Shown here: positions 15,921-22,730 of the stretch, in pieces
Position numbering within the stretch: the stretch's first letter is position 1
How the letters are laid out: each line of letters begins with the position of its first letter
Assembly (NCBI GenBank): GCA_009845545.1
Contig: VXZK01000358.1
Coordinates: 1 to 32,832, forward strand
Direction: 5' to 3'
DNA: 32,832 nt
From: Candidatus Poribacteria bacterium
Lineage (GTDB): Bacteria; Poribacteria; WGA-4E; WGA-3G
Made by a program: the position numbers and the translations under genes
The notes under the pieces: generated by a model
Databases searched by the model: none
The model's input: the letters and a program-made list of their open reading frames with translations, nothing else
What the model was told of the DNA's origin: nothing

Positions 15921-16604
15921 TCAAGCAACCTTTCCATCAACAAGTTCGACAATCCTGTCCACCTGTTGAGCAAGTTCCCGGTTGTGGGTTACGATCACAA
16001 AGGTCTGTCCAGATTTCGCGTTCAAATCCCATAGCAGTTCGAGTACGGCTTCGCTACTTCGCCGGTCAAGGTTCCCTGTGGGTTCATCAGCGAGCACGAC
16101 TTTTGGTTTATTAATCAAGGCACGTGCGATAGCGACACGTTGCCGCTCGCCGCCGGACAACTGGCTTGGGTAGTGCGAGAGCCTTTCTGAGAGTCCAACG
16201 TAGTCAAGCAGTGCTGCTGCCTCCTCATAAACGGCTTTATTGTTTGGCGTTGCAATTAAGGCGGCCATCGCTACATTTTCAAGTGCTGTAAATTCTGGTA
16301 ACAGGTGATGAAATTGAAACACAAACCCAATTTCCTTATTCCGAAACCGTGCGAGTTCGGTATCCTGCCAAGTAAAAATGTCTTGTTCATCGTATAAGAC
16401 GCGCCCTGCAGTCGGTCGGTCGAGTGTGCCGATAATATGAAGCAGTGTGCTTTTCCCAACCCCTGATGCGCCAACAACTGCCAGCAATTCTGACATATTT
16501 ACTTGAAAATCAATACCTTGAAGTACTGGCAGTTCAGTTTCGCCATCATAATAGGATTTGTGTAAATCTACAATACGGATGAGTGCTTCTGGAGTATTCA
16601 GCAC
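15921..16604 (-). CDS. lolD: Lipoprotein-releasing ABC transporter ATPase LolD
   Basis: 227 residues. ABC ATPase with Walker A GASGVGKST, Q-loop FVFQFHHLLPEFTALENV, signature LSGGERQRVAIARAL, Walker B VVLADEPTGNLD and H-loop VIVTHN. HHLLPEFTALENV is typical of LolD rather than FtsE or MacB. It powers release of lipoproteins from the inner membrane to LolA. The start is GTG 16604, with GAGG 6 nt upstream and the normal LolD length. The frame is open to a TTG at 16700, but those extra 32 codons are encoded by an 85-bp inverted-repeat element and match nothing in LolD. The permease gene lies upstream. Confidence 0.92.
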   Translation of the reverse strand: MLNTPEALIRIVDLHKSYYDGETELPVLQGIDFQVNMSELLAVVGASGVGKSTLLHIIGTLDRPTAGRVLYDEQDIFTWQDTELARFRNKEIGFVFQFHHLLPEFTALENVAMAALIATPNNKAVYEEAAALLDYVGLSERLSHYPSQLSGGERQRVAIARALINKPKVVLADEPTGNLDRRSSEAVLELLWDLNAKSGQTFVIVTHNRELAQQVDRIVELVDGKVA

Positions 16605-16628
16605 AGGGTTCCTCTTTTTTTCTCCATC

Positions 16629-16713
16629 AGGATTTACGCAAAATTGCGCTGGGACATCTATCTTTGGTAGATTCGGTTCCAAACCGCCGCTACCAGTCAA
16701 GTGCGTAAGTCCT
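16629..16713. mobile_element. 85-bp MITE-like foldback element between the lol permease gene and lolD
   Basis: The terminal inverted repeats are AGGATTTACGCA (16629-16640) and TGCGTAAGTCCT (16702-16713), matching at 11 of 12. Inside, TGGTAG (16665-16670) pairs with CTACCA (16690-16695), and CGGTT (16674-16678) with AACCG (16682-16686), so the unit can fold into a long hairpin. Its right end overlaps the permease stop codon. No clear target-site duplication and no transposase are seen, so any mobility would be non-autonomous. Confidence 0.6.
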
Positions 16714-18172
16714 ACTCATGTTGCAAGGCTTCAACCGGTTTCAGATTTGCTGCTTGCCACGCCGGGTAGAGCGTTGCGAGCCAGCAGATAATCAGCGAGA
16801 GCACATTGATAAAGATAACGAACACCCAATTGACCCTTATCGGCATCTGATGCATCTGATAGATTTGGCTAAGCCCAAGGTCTACGAATGAAATTGGTCT
16901 GACCACGGAATAAAAAAACACCCCTATTCCAATGAGCCATAAAACACCGACAGCAAATTTCCATCCACCTTTGGACCGCAGTGCGTGCTGTGACGCGATA
17001 AGGAACTGTAAGAGAATTGGCACCAGAAGTACGAGAAGATACCAGTAAGAAGGTCTCACAGCGTTGGAGCTCAGTAGCCAACAAAGTACAAGGCCTAAGG
17101 CGGTTCCTAACATTGTTCCAAGGCTCCCGATGACACTCCCTTGGATCATGAAGATTCGCATGATATTTCCGCGTGACGAACCGAGTGTTCGCAGTGTCCC
17201 AACATCTTTTGTTTTTTCCATCACCGTCATGATAAGCGTACTTGCGATGTTAAAGGAGGCAACTAAAATGATAAGTACTTCAATGATGATAGTTGCTATT
17301 TTTTCTAATCGAAGTGCCGAGAAGAGCGGTGCTTGCCTCTCCATCCATGTGATTGCGTTGGGCATCCCCTCTAAGACAGTAAATCCAGCAACATCTTCGA
17401 TGCGTGTCGCAATTCGCGGTGCTAATTCAGCATCGGTCAATCGGACGAAAATGGTATTCGCTCTGTTCTCTGCATCATACAATTTTTGGGCGGAATTTAT
17501 GTGAATCAACCCAAGATTGTTATCGTAAAACTCCATTTCGGATTCGTAAAACCCGATGACAACAAAGTTCGCCAAGTCTGGTGCGAGCATTGCCTCATTT
17601 ACTGGATGCCGTTCAAGTTTAACGAGTAACCGCAGGACATCGCCTTTGATAATACCGAGTCGAGCAGCCAAACGTCCGCCAAGAATGATGCCGCCTGTAA
17701 TTGTTTCGTCTCTGATAAACCGAGCCTTTTTAATATGCTCCGAGTTTAGGAAGTCTGTTGAGCCATCGACATACGTTGAGAAGCCAGTGACCTTGTCTTC
17801 CTGCGCTGGATCAATGCCTTTGATGATAATTACATCTTGAATGGTATCCGTGCGTTCTCGAAAAACACCTGTTTGTGTCCAAATAGCAGGTGACGCGGCG
17901 ACGACATCATCAAGTGCCTCAATGCGTTCGGTTCGTTTTTGATAGTCTTTGAAAAAACCGTAATCGATCAAACTCAAGACGACGTGTGCCTCGTTTGATA
18001 AAAATCTGTCCTTGAGTCCATGCTCAACGCCATCTAAGACAGCAATAACGAGGATGACTGTTGCGACACCGAGTGCGACACCACCGATTGAGATAACACT
18101 AATAATTGAGATAAACGACTGTTTTCGCCGAGAACGCAAATAGCGTGAGGCTACAAACCATTCAAATTTCAT
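16712..18172 (-). CDS. Lipoprotein-releasing ABC transporter permease, LolC/LolE type
   Basis: 486 residues. The N-terminal FVASRYLRSRRKQSFISIISVISIGGVALGVATVILVIAVLDG is the LolC/E start with TM1. A large periplasmic domain (about 50-270) is followed by the FtsX permease part. The FtsX core shows IASTLIMTVMEKTKDVGTLRTLGSSRGNIMRIFMIQG, the coupling helix region. Between the third and last helices an insert of about 70 residues contains two extra hydrophobic stretches (YLLVLLVPILLQFLIA and FAVGVLWLIGIGVFFYSVV), unusual for LolC. Only one permease gene is present, so a homodimeric (LolF-like) transporter is likely. The start is ATG 18172; the frame open to 18286 reads through a tandem repeat. 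Confidence 0.88.
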   Translation of the reverse strand: MKFEWFVASRYLRSRRKQSFISIISVISIGGVALGVATVILVIAVLDGVEHGLKDRFLSNEAHVVLSLIDYGFFKDYQKRTERIEALDDVVAASPAIWTQTGVFRERTDTIQDVIIIKGIDPAQEDKVTGFSTYVDGSTDFLNSEHIKKARFIRDETITGGIILGGRLAARLGIIKGDVLRLLVKLERHPVNEAMLAPDLANFVVIGFYESEMEFYDNNLGLIHINSAQKLYDAENRANTIFVRLTDAELAPRIATRIEDVAGFTVLEGMPNAITWMERQAPLFSALRLEKIATIIIEVLIILVASFNIASTLIMTVMEKTKDVGTLRTLGSSRGNIMRIFMIQGSVIGSLGTMLGTALGLVLCWLLSSNAVRPSYWYLLVLLVPILLQFLIASQHALRSKGGWKFAVGVLWLIGIGVFFYSVVRPISFVDLGLSQIYQMHQMPIRVNWVFVIFINVLSLIICWLATLYPAWQAANLKPVEALQHE

Positions 18173-18174
18173 GT

Positions 18175-18241
18175 TTTTAACTATGGGCCCTTGAGCATCG
18201 TTCCACGAGCTTTTAACTATGGTCCCCTGGGCATCGTTCCA
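18175..18241 (-). repeat. Two tandem copies of the leader element before the lol permease gene
   Basis: Copies at 18175-18205 and 18211-18241 match at 28 of 31 positions with a 36-nt period. The proximal copy ends 2 nt from the ATG. It is related to the ilvE leader (15736-15766) and, less closely, to the purS-like leader (3169-3190). Confidence 0.6.
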
Positions 18242-18257
18242 AATGTAAAGCAAAGAC

Positions 18258-18283
18258 AAATTATGCCATTTAAGGCATAATTT
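18258..18283. repeat. Perfect 10-bp inverted repeat with 6-nt loop
   Basis: AAATTATGCC (18258-18267) and GGCATAATTT (18274-18283). It lies between the GNAT block and the permease gene. AT-rich, without a T-tract of terminator type; an operator or RNA stem is possible. Confidence 0.5.
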
Positions 18284-18333
18284 CATTCCACGATGGTTTC
18301 TGCTTAATTCCGACCGGGTTCGAGATACGTATA

Positions 18334-18364
18334 AACCCCCTAAATCCCCTTATCAGGGGGACTT
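18334..18364. repeat. Dispersed CCCCCTAAAT palindromic repeat, second copy
   Basis: The same unit as 2656-2687 with one C deleted in the inner run. Its last base is the first position of the stop codon of the third GNAT gene (complement of 18364-18366). Confidence 0.6.
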
Positions 18365-18915
18365 TAAGGCAGTGAATCATAGTCTGATTTTAGCATCCCG
18401 TATCCGCTTGAATCTTCAAAGTTATCCCATTTCTTTGTATGTTGTCGGCGGCACCCTTCATAGCGCATCCCGACTTTTTCCAGCACCCGCCCAGATGCTG
18501 GATTTCGCGTGAAGTGATAAGCGTAGATTCGGTTCAACTTCAACACTTCAAAACTGTAAGCAACAACAGCGCGTGCTGCCTCTGTCGCATACCCATGGTT
18601 CCAATAAGGTTTCCCGATCCAATAACCGAGCTCAGCTCTCTCGTTTTCTTGCTCGAGTTCAAGTCCTATAGTCCCGATTAAGTTTCTGTCTGTTCTCAAC
18701 GTAATTGCGAAATTGATTGCTTCGTCTTTTCTATACGTGTCAGCACAGAAGCGAATCCATTCTTCCGCCATACCATCTTCATAAGGGTGCGGAATGCGGA
18801 GGACCATTAAAGCTACATCACGTTCACCTGCAAGGTGTTGCACATCTTGCGCGTCCTCAAGTGTGAGTGAGCGCAGTATCAGTCTCTCTGTCTGTAGTGT
18901 TGGCGCGGTTTTCAT
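18364..18915 (-). CDS. GNAT acetyltransferase (RimJ/RimL-like), third of tandem three
   Basis: 183-residue Acetyltransf_3-type GNAT. The N-terminal TERLILRSLTLEDAQDV is the usual RimJ/RimL opening. The acetyl-CoA loop region is LGYWIGKPYWNHGYATEA, and the late RNPASGRVLEKVGMRYEG closes the fold. Relatives acetylate ribosomal protein N-termini, antibiotics or small amines; the substrate here is unknown. It is about two-thirds identical to its upstream neighbour by eye, a recent duplication. Its ATG overlaps the neighbour's stop as ATGA, so the three genes are probably translationally coupled. It ends in a different C-terminal tail (DYDSLP) and stops inside a dispersed repeat. Confidence 0.88.
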   Translation of the reverse strand: MKTAPTLQTERLILRSLTLEDAQDVQHLAGERDVALMVLRIPHPYEDGMAEEWIRFCADTYRKDEAINFAITLRTDRNLIGTIGLELEQENERAELGYWIGKPYWNHGYATEAARAVVAYSFEVLKLNRIYAYHFTRNPASGRVLEKVGMRYEGCRRQHTKKWDNFEDSSGYGMLKSDYDSLP

Positions 18916-19460
18916 TTTTCTCCAAACTCACTCTTTAGCATCCCGTATCCGATTAAATCCTCAAAGTTATCCCATTTTCTTATATGTTGTCGGTGACATA
19001 TTTCGTAGCGCATCCCGATTTTTTCCAGCACGCGTCCGGAAGCAGGGTTTCTTTTAAAATGTTTAGCATGAATTCGGTTTAATTTCAACACTTCAAAACT
19101 ATACGCAACAACAGCCTTTGTTGCCTCTGTGGCATAACCGCAGCCCCAATAAGGTTTCCCGATCCAGTAACCGAGTTCACCGTTCTCGTTCTCTGAATCG
19201 AGTCTAAGTTCTATACCGCCGATTAAGTTTTTGTCTATTTTGAGCGTGATTGCGAAGTTCAGTGCCTCGTCTTTTTCAAACTTACCGGAACAAGCATGCA
19301 TCCATTCCTCCGCCATCCCGTCTTCATAAGGGTGCGGCATATTCGTTAATGTTGATGCGACATCGCGATCACCTGCAAGGCATTGGACATCAGCCGCGTC
19401 TTGAAGCGTAAACGATCGAAGTATCAATCTTTCTGTAAGCAACGGTGGTGCTGTCCTCAT
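18912..19460 (-). CDS. GNAT acetyltransferase (RimJ/RimL-like), second of tandem three
   Basis: 182-residue GNAT, a close paralogue of the gene that follows. It has the same opening (TERLILRSFTLQDAADV), the shared block PHPYEDGMAEEW, the CoA loop LGYWIGKPYWGCGYATEA and RNPASGRVLEKIGMRYE. Differences cluster between residues 35-65 and near 115-140, where substrate contacts are expected. It overlaps both neighbours by 4 nt (ATGA). Function unknown. Confidence 0.88.
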   Translation of the reverse strand: MRTAPPLLTERLILRSFTLQDAADVQCLAGDRDVASTLTNMPHPYEDGMAEEWMHACSGKFEKDEALNFAITLKIDKNLIGGIELRLDSENENGELGYWIGKPYWGCGYATEATKAVVAYSFEVLKLNRIHAKHFKRNPASGRVLEKIGMRYEICHRQHIRKWDNFEDLIGYGMLKSEFGEK

Positions 19461-19987
19461 TTTTCTGCAAACTCACTCTTTAGGATCCTGTAACGAATCA
19501 TATCGTCTTCGGACAAATCATAAGCGTAATGCATCCCAATTTTTTGCATCACGCGTCCAGAGGCAGGATTTCGTTTAGAATAATCGGCGTAAATCAGATC
19601 AATATCGTGTTCACGAAATCCATAAGCGACCATAGCCTTTGCCGCCTCGGTGGCATATCCACAATTCCAATAGGGTTTTCCAATCCAATAGCCAAGTGAT
19701 GCATCATTATAAGGCAGGTGGTTCCGAAATGCTAATCCAACCATCCCAATCAACGTTCCGTTTGTCCTAAGTGTAATTGCGTAGTTCGCTATTGTCCCTT
19801 TTTCAAATTCTTTGTGACACCATTGAATCCACTCTTCTGCTGTCTCATCTTCACAAGGTTGTTCCATCACATCGGTTGTTGATGCCACATCGGGATGGCT
19901 GGTAAGGCGTTGTACATCGGCGGCATCTTCAAGCGTAAATGAACGGAGTCTCAAGCGTTCTGTGCGAAGTGTCGGCGCGGTTTTCAT
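19457..19987 (-). CDS. GNAT acetyltransferase (RimJ/RimL-like), first of tandem three
   Basis: 176-residue GNAT and the most divergent of the three. It has TERLRLRSFTLEDAADVQRLTSHPDV, GMVGLAF, LGYWIGKPYWNCGYATEAAKAMVAYGF and RNPASGRVMQKIGMHY. It starts 1 nt after the lysS stop (TAAaATG), so it is presumably translated from the lysS message. It may be the parental copy from which the other two arose. Function unknown. Confidence 0.87.
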   Translation of the reverse strand: MKTAPTLRTERLRLRSFTLEDAADVQRLTSHPDVASTTDVMEQPCEDETAEEWIQWCHKEFEKGTIANYAITLRTNGTLIGMVGLAFRNHLPYNDASLGYWIGKPYWNCGYATEAAKAMVAYGFREHDIDLIYADYSKRNPASGRVMQKIGMHYAYDLSEDDMIRYRILKSEFAEK

Positions 19988-19988
19988 T

Positions 19989-21461
19989 TTAATTTTCCGG
20001 ACGCATCTGTGGAAACAGGATTACGTCCCGGATAGAGTATTGGTTTGTTAGTAACATTGTCAAGCGGTCAATACCGATGCCGAGTCCACCTGTTGGCGGC
20101 ATCCCGTATTCCAATGCGCGTAGATAATCTTCGTCCACCATGAAGGCTTCATCATCGCCAGCCTCTAAGCTGCTTGCCTGCTCCAGAAAACGTTGGCGTT
20201 GGTCAATCGGGTCATTGAGTTCACTAAAAGCGTTTCCGACTTCCATTCCACAGATAAAGAATTCAAAACGTTCAACGAACTCTGGGTTGTCAGGTTTCTT
20301 CTTCGCGAAGGGTGAGACTTCGATCGGATGATCCGTTATAAATGTCGGCTGAATTAGTTTTGATTCCACAAATGTGTCAAAGAGTTCAGCGATAATTTTA
20401 CCTTTCGTCTCATCGCCTGCTAAGTCAACGCCAGCGTCAACGGCTGCCTTGTACAACTCATCTGCTGGCAGAGGCACAGGATCAATACCGCTGTGTTCTC
20501 GCACGGCATCGACCATGCTCAGTCGCTGCCAAGGTGGTGTGAGATCGAGTTCATGCTCCTGATAGGGGATCTTCGTTGCCCCATGAATAGCTTCCGCTGT
20601 ATCGGCAATTAGGGTTTCAGTGAGCTCCATAATCTGGATATAGTCAGCATAAGCCTGATAGAGTTCAAGCATTGTAAATTCAGGGTTATGGTCTCTATCC
20701 ATCCCTTCGTTTCGGAAGTCTCGTGAAAATTCATAAACCCGTTCAAATCCGCCGACGATCAGGCGTTTGAGGTAGAGTTCATTCGCGATTCGCAGATAAA
20801 GCGATTGTTCCAAAGTGTTGTGATATGTTGTGAACGGTCGAGCGTTTGCGCCCCCATAAATTGGTTGAAGTACCGGGGTCTCAACTTCAATAAAATTTTG
20901 AGCGTTGAGCATATCGCGAATCGCTTGAACGATTTGTGTTCTTTTAAGAAAAACGTCCTTCACCTCAGGATTCATGATGAGGTCGGTGTATCGTTGTCTA
21001 TAGCGTGTCTGTTTATCTTGCAAGCCGTGCCACTTTTCGGGGAGCGGTCGGATAGACTTGGAGAGGAGTTCTATGGCATCAACGAGCACCGTTAATTCGC
21101 CGGTGCGTGTTCGGAAGACTGTTCCTTCAGCGCCGACAATATCACCGGTATCAAAGCGTCGATAGATTTTATAGGGTTCCGCGCCGACTTTGTCGCGTCG
21201 GACGTAAATCTGAATTTTGCCTTCGCCATCTTGTAGATGTGCGAAGCTGCTTTTGCCGTGGTCGCGCTTTGTCATGATTCTGCCCGCGATGCGAACAGTT
21301 TGCGTTTCGTCCGGTGTCTCTTTGATATCGGCAAAATCTCGGTGAATTGCGGATGTCGTATGTGTAGGCTCGTATTTGTGCGGATACGGTTCTACACCAA
21401 ATTGGCGAATTTCGTCCAATTTGTCACGACGTTGCTGAATTAAGTCCTTTGTCTCTTCCAC
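19989..21461 (-). CDS. lysS: Lysyl-tRNA synthetase, class II
   Basis: 490 residues. An N-terminal OB-fold anticodon-binding domain (about 55-140, RIAGRIMTKRDHGKSSFAHLQDG) is followed by the class II catalytic core. Motif 1 is FIEVETPVLQPIYGGANARPF, motif 2 is FERVYEFSRDFRNEGMDRDHNPEFTMLE, and motif 3 is GGLGIGIDRLTMLL. It charges tRNA-Lys. The start codon is GTG at 21461, chosen because AAGGAGG lies 8 nt upstream. It has a good promoter of its own and is followed by three GNAT genes in apparent operon. Confidence 0.97.
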   Translation of the reverse strand: MEETKDLIQQRRDKLDEIRQFGVEPYPHKYEPTHTTSAIHRDFADIKETPDETQTVRIAGRIMTKRDHGKSSFAHLQDGEGKIQIYVRRDKVGAEPYKIYRRFDTGDIVGAEGTVFRTRTGELTVLVDAIELLSKSIRPLPEKWHGLQDKQTRYRQRYTDLIMNPEVKDVFLKRTQIVQAIRDMLNAQNFIEVETPVLQPIYGGANARPFTTYHNTLEQSLYLRIANELYLKRLIVGGFERVYEFSRDFRNEGMDRDHNPEFTMLELYQAYADYIQIMELTETLIADTAEAIHGATKIPYQEHELDLTPPWQRLSMVDAVREHSGIDPVPLPADELYKAAVDAGVDLAGDETKGKIIAELFDTFVESKLIQPTFITDHPIEVSPFAKKKPDNPEFVERFEFFICGMEVGNAFSELNDPIDQRQRFLEQASSLEAGDDEAFMVDEDYLRALEYGMPPTGGLGIGIDRLTMLLTNQYSIRDVILFPQMRPEN

Positions 21462-21503
21462 GAATTACGCCTCCTTTTCAAGGTGCTATTTTATCTCCTA
21501 ATA

Positions 21504-21532
21504 ATTATACTTTAGTTTTCTTGATAAAGCAA
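21504..21532 (-). promoter_or_regulatory. Predicted promoter of lysS and the GNAT genes
   Basis: TTGCTT (21527-21532) and TATAAT (21504-21509) are 17 nt apart on the minus strand. The predicted start is near 21497, a leader of about 36 nt. Confidence 0.6.
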
Positions 21533-21540
21533 CCCAAAAT

Positions 21541-21602
21541 TGGCTATCGGCTATTAGCCATCAGCGGTCAGCAAAAAGGCTATCAGCCGTCAGTAATTGG
21601 CT
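21541..21602. repeat. Low-complexity repeat of GGCTATCAGC/GGTCAGC units
   Basis: Several imperfect copies of GGCTATnnGC(C/T) and (C/G)GTCAG in 60 nt between prfB and lysS. On the minus strand GGCT-GAT-AGCC followed by TTTTT could act as a weak terminator after prfB. Confidence 0.5.
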
Positions 21603-21606
21603 GCTT

Positions 21607-22711
21607 TTATTTTTCCTGTGCCTTCATTTTAAGATAACTCTCAATGAACGCGTCTAACGCACCATCTAACACGGCACTGACGTTTCCAGTTTCGACATTC
21701 GTGCGCAAATCCTTGACGCGTTGGTAAGGGTGCATCACATACGACCGGATTTGACTACCAAAGTTGATTTCTAAACGTTCACTCCGCTGCTTGGCAAGTT
21801 CTGCTTCCCGTTCAGCCCGATATTTTTCGTGCAGGCGTGACCGGAGCAGCTTCATAGCGATTTCGCGGTTCTTGTGCTGAGAACGCTCATTCTGACACTG
21901 AACAATAATCCCCGTCGGTTTATGTGTAATCCGAATCGCTGAGTCTGTGACATTGACATGTTGTCCGCCGGCACCGCTGGCTCGATAGGTATCTATGCGC
22001 AGGTCTTCTGCTTGAATGTCCACTTCCACTGCGTCGTCGATTTCGGGGGTAACGTCAACAGCGGCAAAAGAGGTATGTCGTCGCTTGTTAAAATCGTAAG
22101 GAGATAGACGGACGAGTCTATGTACACCCATTTCAGCCTGGAGGTAACCGTAAGCGGAGGGGCCTGTAACAAGAATCGTTGTTCCTTTGATGCCTGCTTC
22201 GTCTCCGACAGTGATGTCCACAATTTGGGTTTGATAGCCTCGTGTGTCGCACCAACGGAGGTACATCCGCATTAACATCCCCGCCCAATCTTGTGCGTCA
22301 ATCCCACCTGCCCCGGAATGGATATTGAGGATGGCGTTATTCTCATCAAATTCACCATTCAACATTAACTGGAGTTCCATCTGTTCAAGGCGACTGGTGA
22401 CACTCTCCAATCCATCTCCAATTTCCGCCTGTAAACTTGTATCGTTCTCTTCGATTGCGAGTTCAATGAGCGTCTGGATGTCTTGAATCTTGAGGTTCAG
22501 TTCCTCGTATTTGCTAACCTCATCTCGGAGGACTGCGATACGTTGATTGATTTTTTGAACGCGTTGTGTATTGCTCCAAAAGTCTGGAGCGATAGTTGCC
22601 GCCTCAAGTTCTGTTAATTCTTTTCGTTTTGTAGCGAGGTCAAAGATAACCTCCGAGTTCTAAGAGACGGGTCTGCATCTCTTCAGTTTTATTTTTTAGA
22701 TCTATAAGCAT
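21607..22711 (-). CDS. prfB: Peptide chain release factor 2, with programmed +1 frameshift
   Basis: RF2 releases peptides at UGA and UAA. The gene is in two frames. Codons 1-23 run from ATG 22711 to CTT at 22643-22645; an in-frame TGA lies at 22640-22642; reading resumes one base later as GAC and continues to 21607. The joined protein has 367 residues, the normal RF2 length. The GGQ catalytic motif is in SGAGGQHVNVTDS. The anticodon-like tripeptide is SPY (RLSPYDFNKRRHTSF) where SPF is usual. ATG 22711 has GGAGG 6 nt upstream. It follows lnt by 19 nt and is probably co-transcribed with it. Annotating only 21607-22410 would lose the first third. Confidence 0.95.
22640..22654 (-). promoter_or_regulatory. 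RF2 autoregulatory frameshift site
   Basis: Minus-strand GGAGGT (22649-22654), spacer TAT, slippery CTT and TGA followed by C. This reproduces the well-studied E. coli arrangement of an internal Shine-Dalgarno 3 nt before CUU UGA C. Low RF2 favours the shift, giving feedback control. Confidence 0.95.
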
Positions 22712-22730
22712 ATATGACCTCCATAAATAG

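Noticed and set aside
16605-16700. Longer LolD start at TTG 16700
   Set aside because: The extra residues are encoded by the inverted-repeat element, and GTG 16604 has a better-placed ribosome site and gives normal length. The TTG also has a possible TAGGA upstream, so it is not fully excluded.
18173-18286. Longer N-terminus of the lol permease containing a repeated WNDAQG peptide
   Set aside because: The peptide repeat is simply the translated 36-nt tandem leader repeat and a hairpin; LolC/E homology starts at MKFEWFVASRYL.
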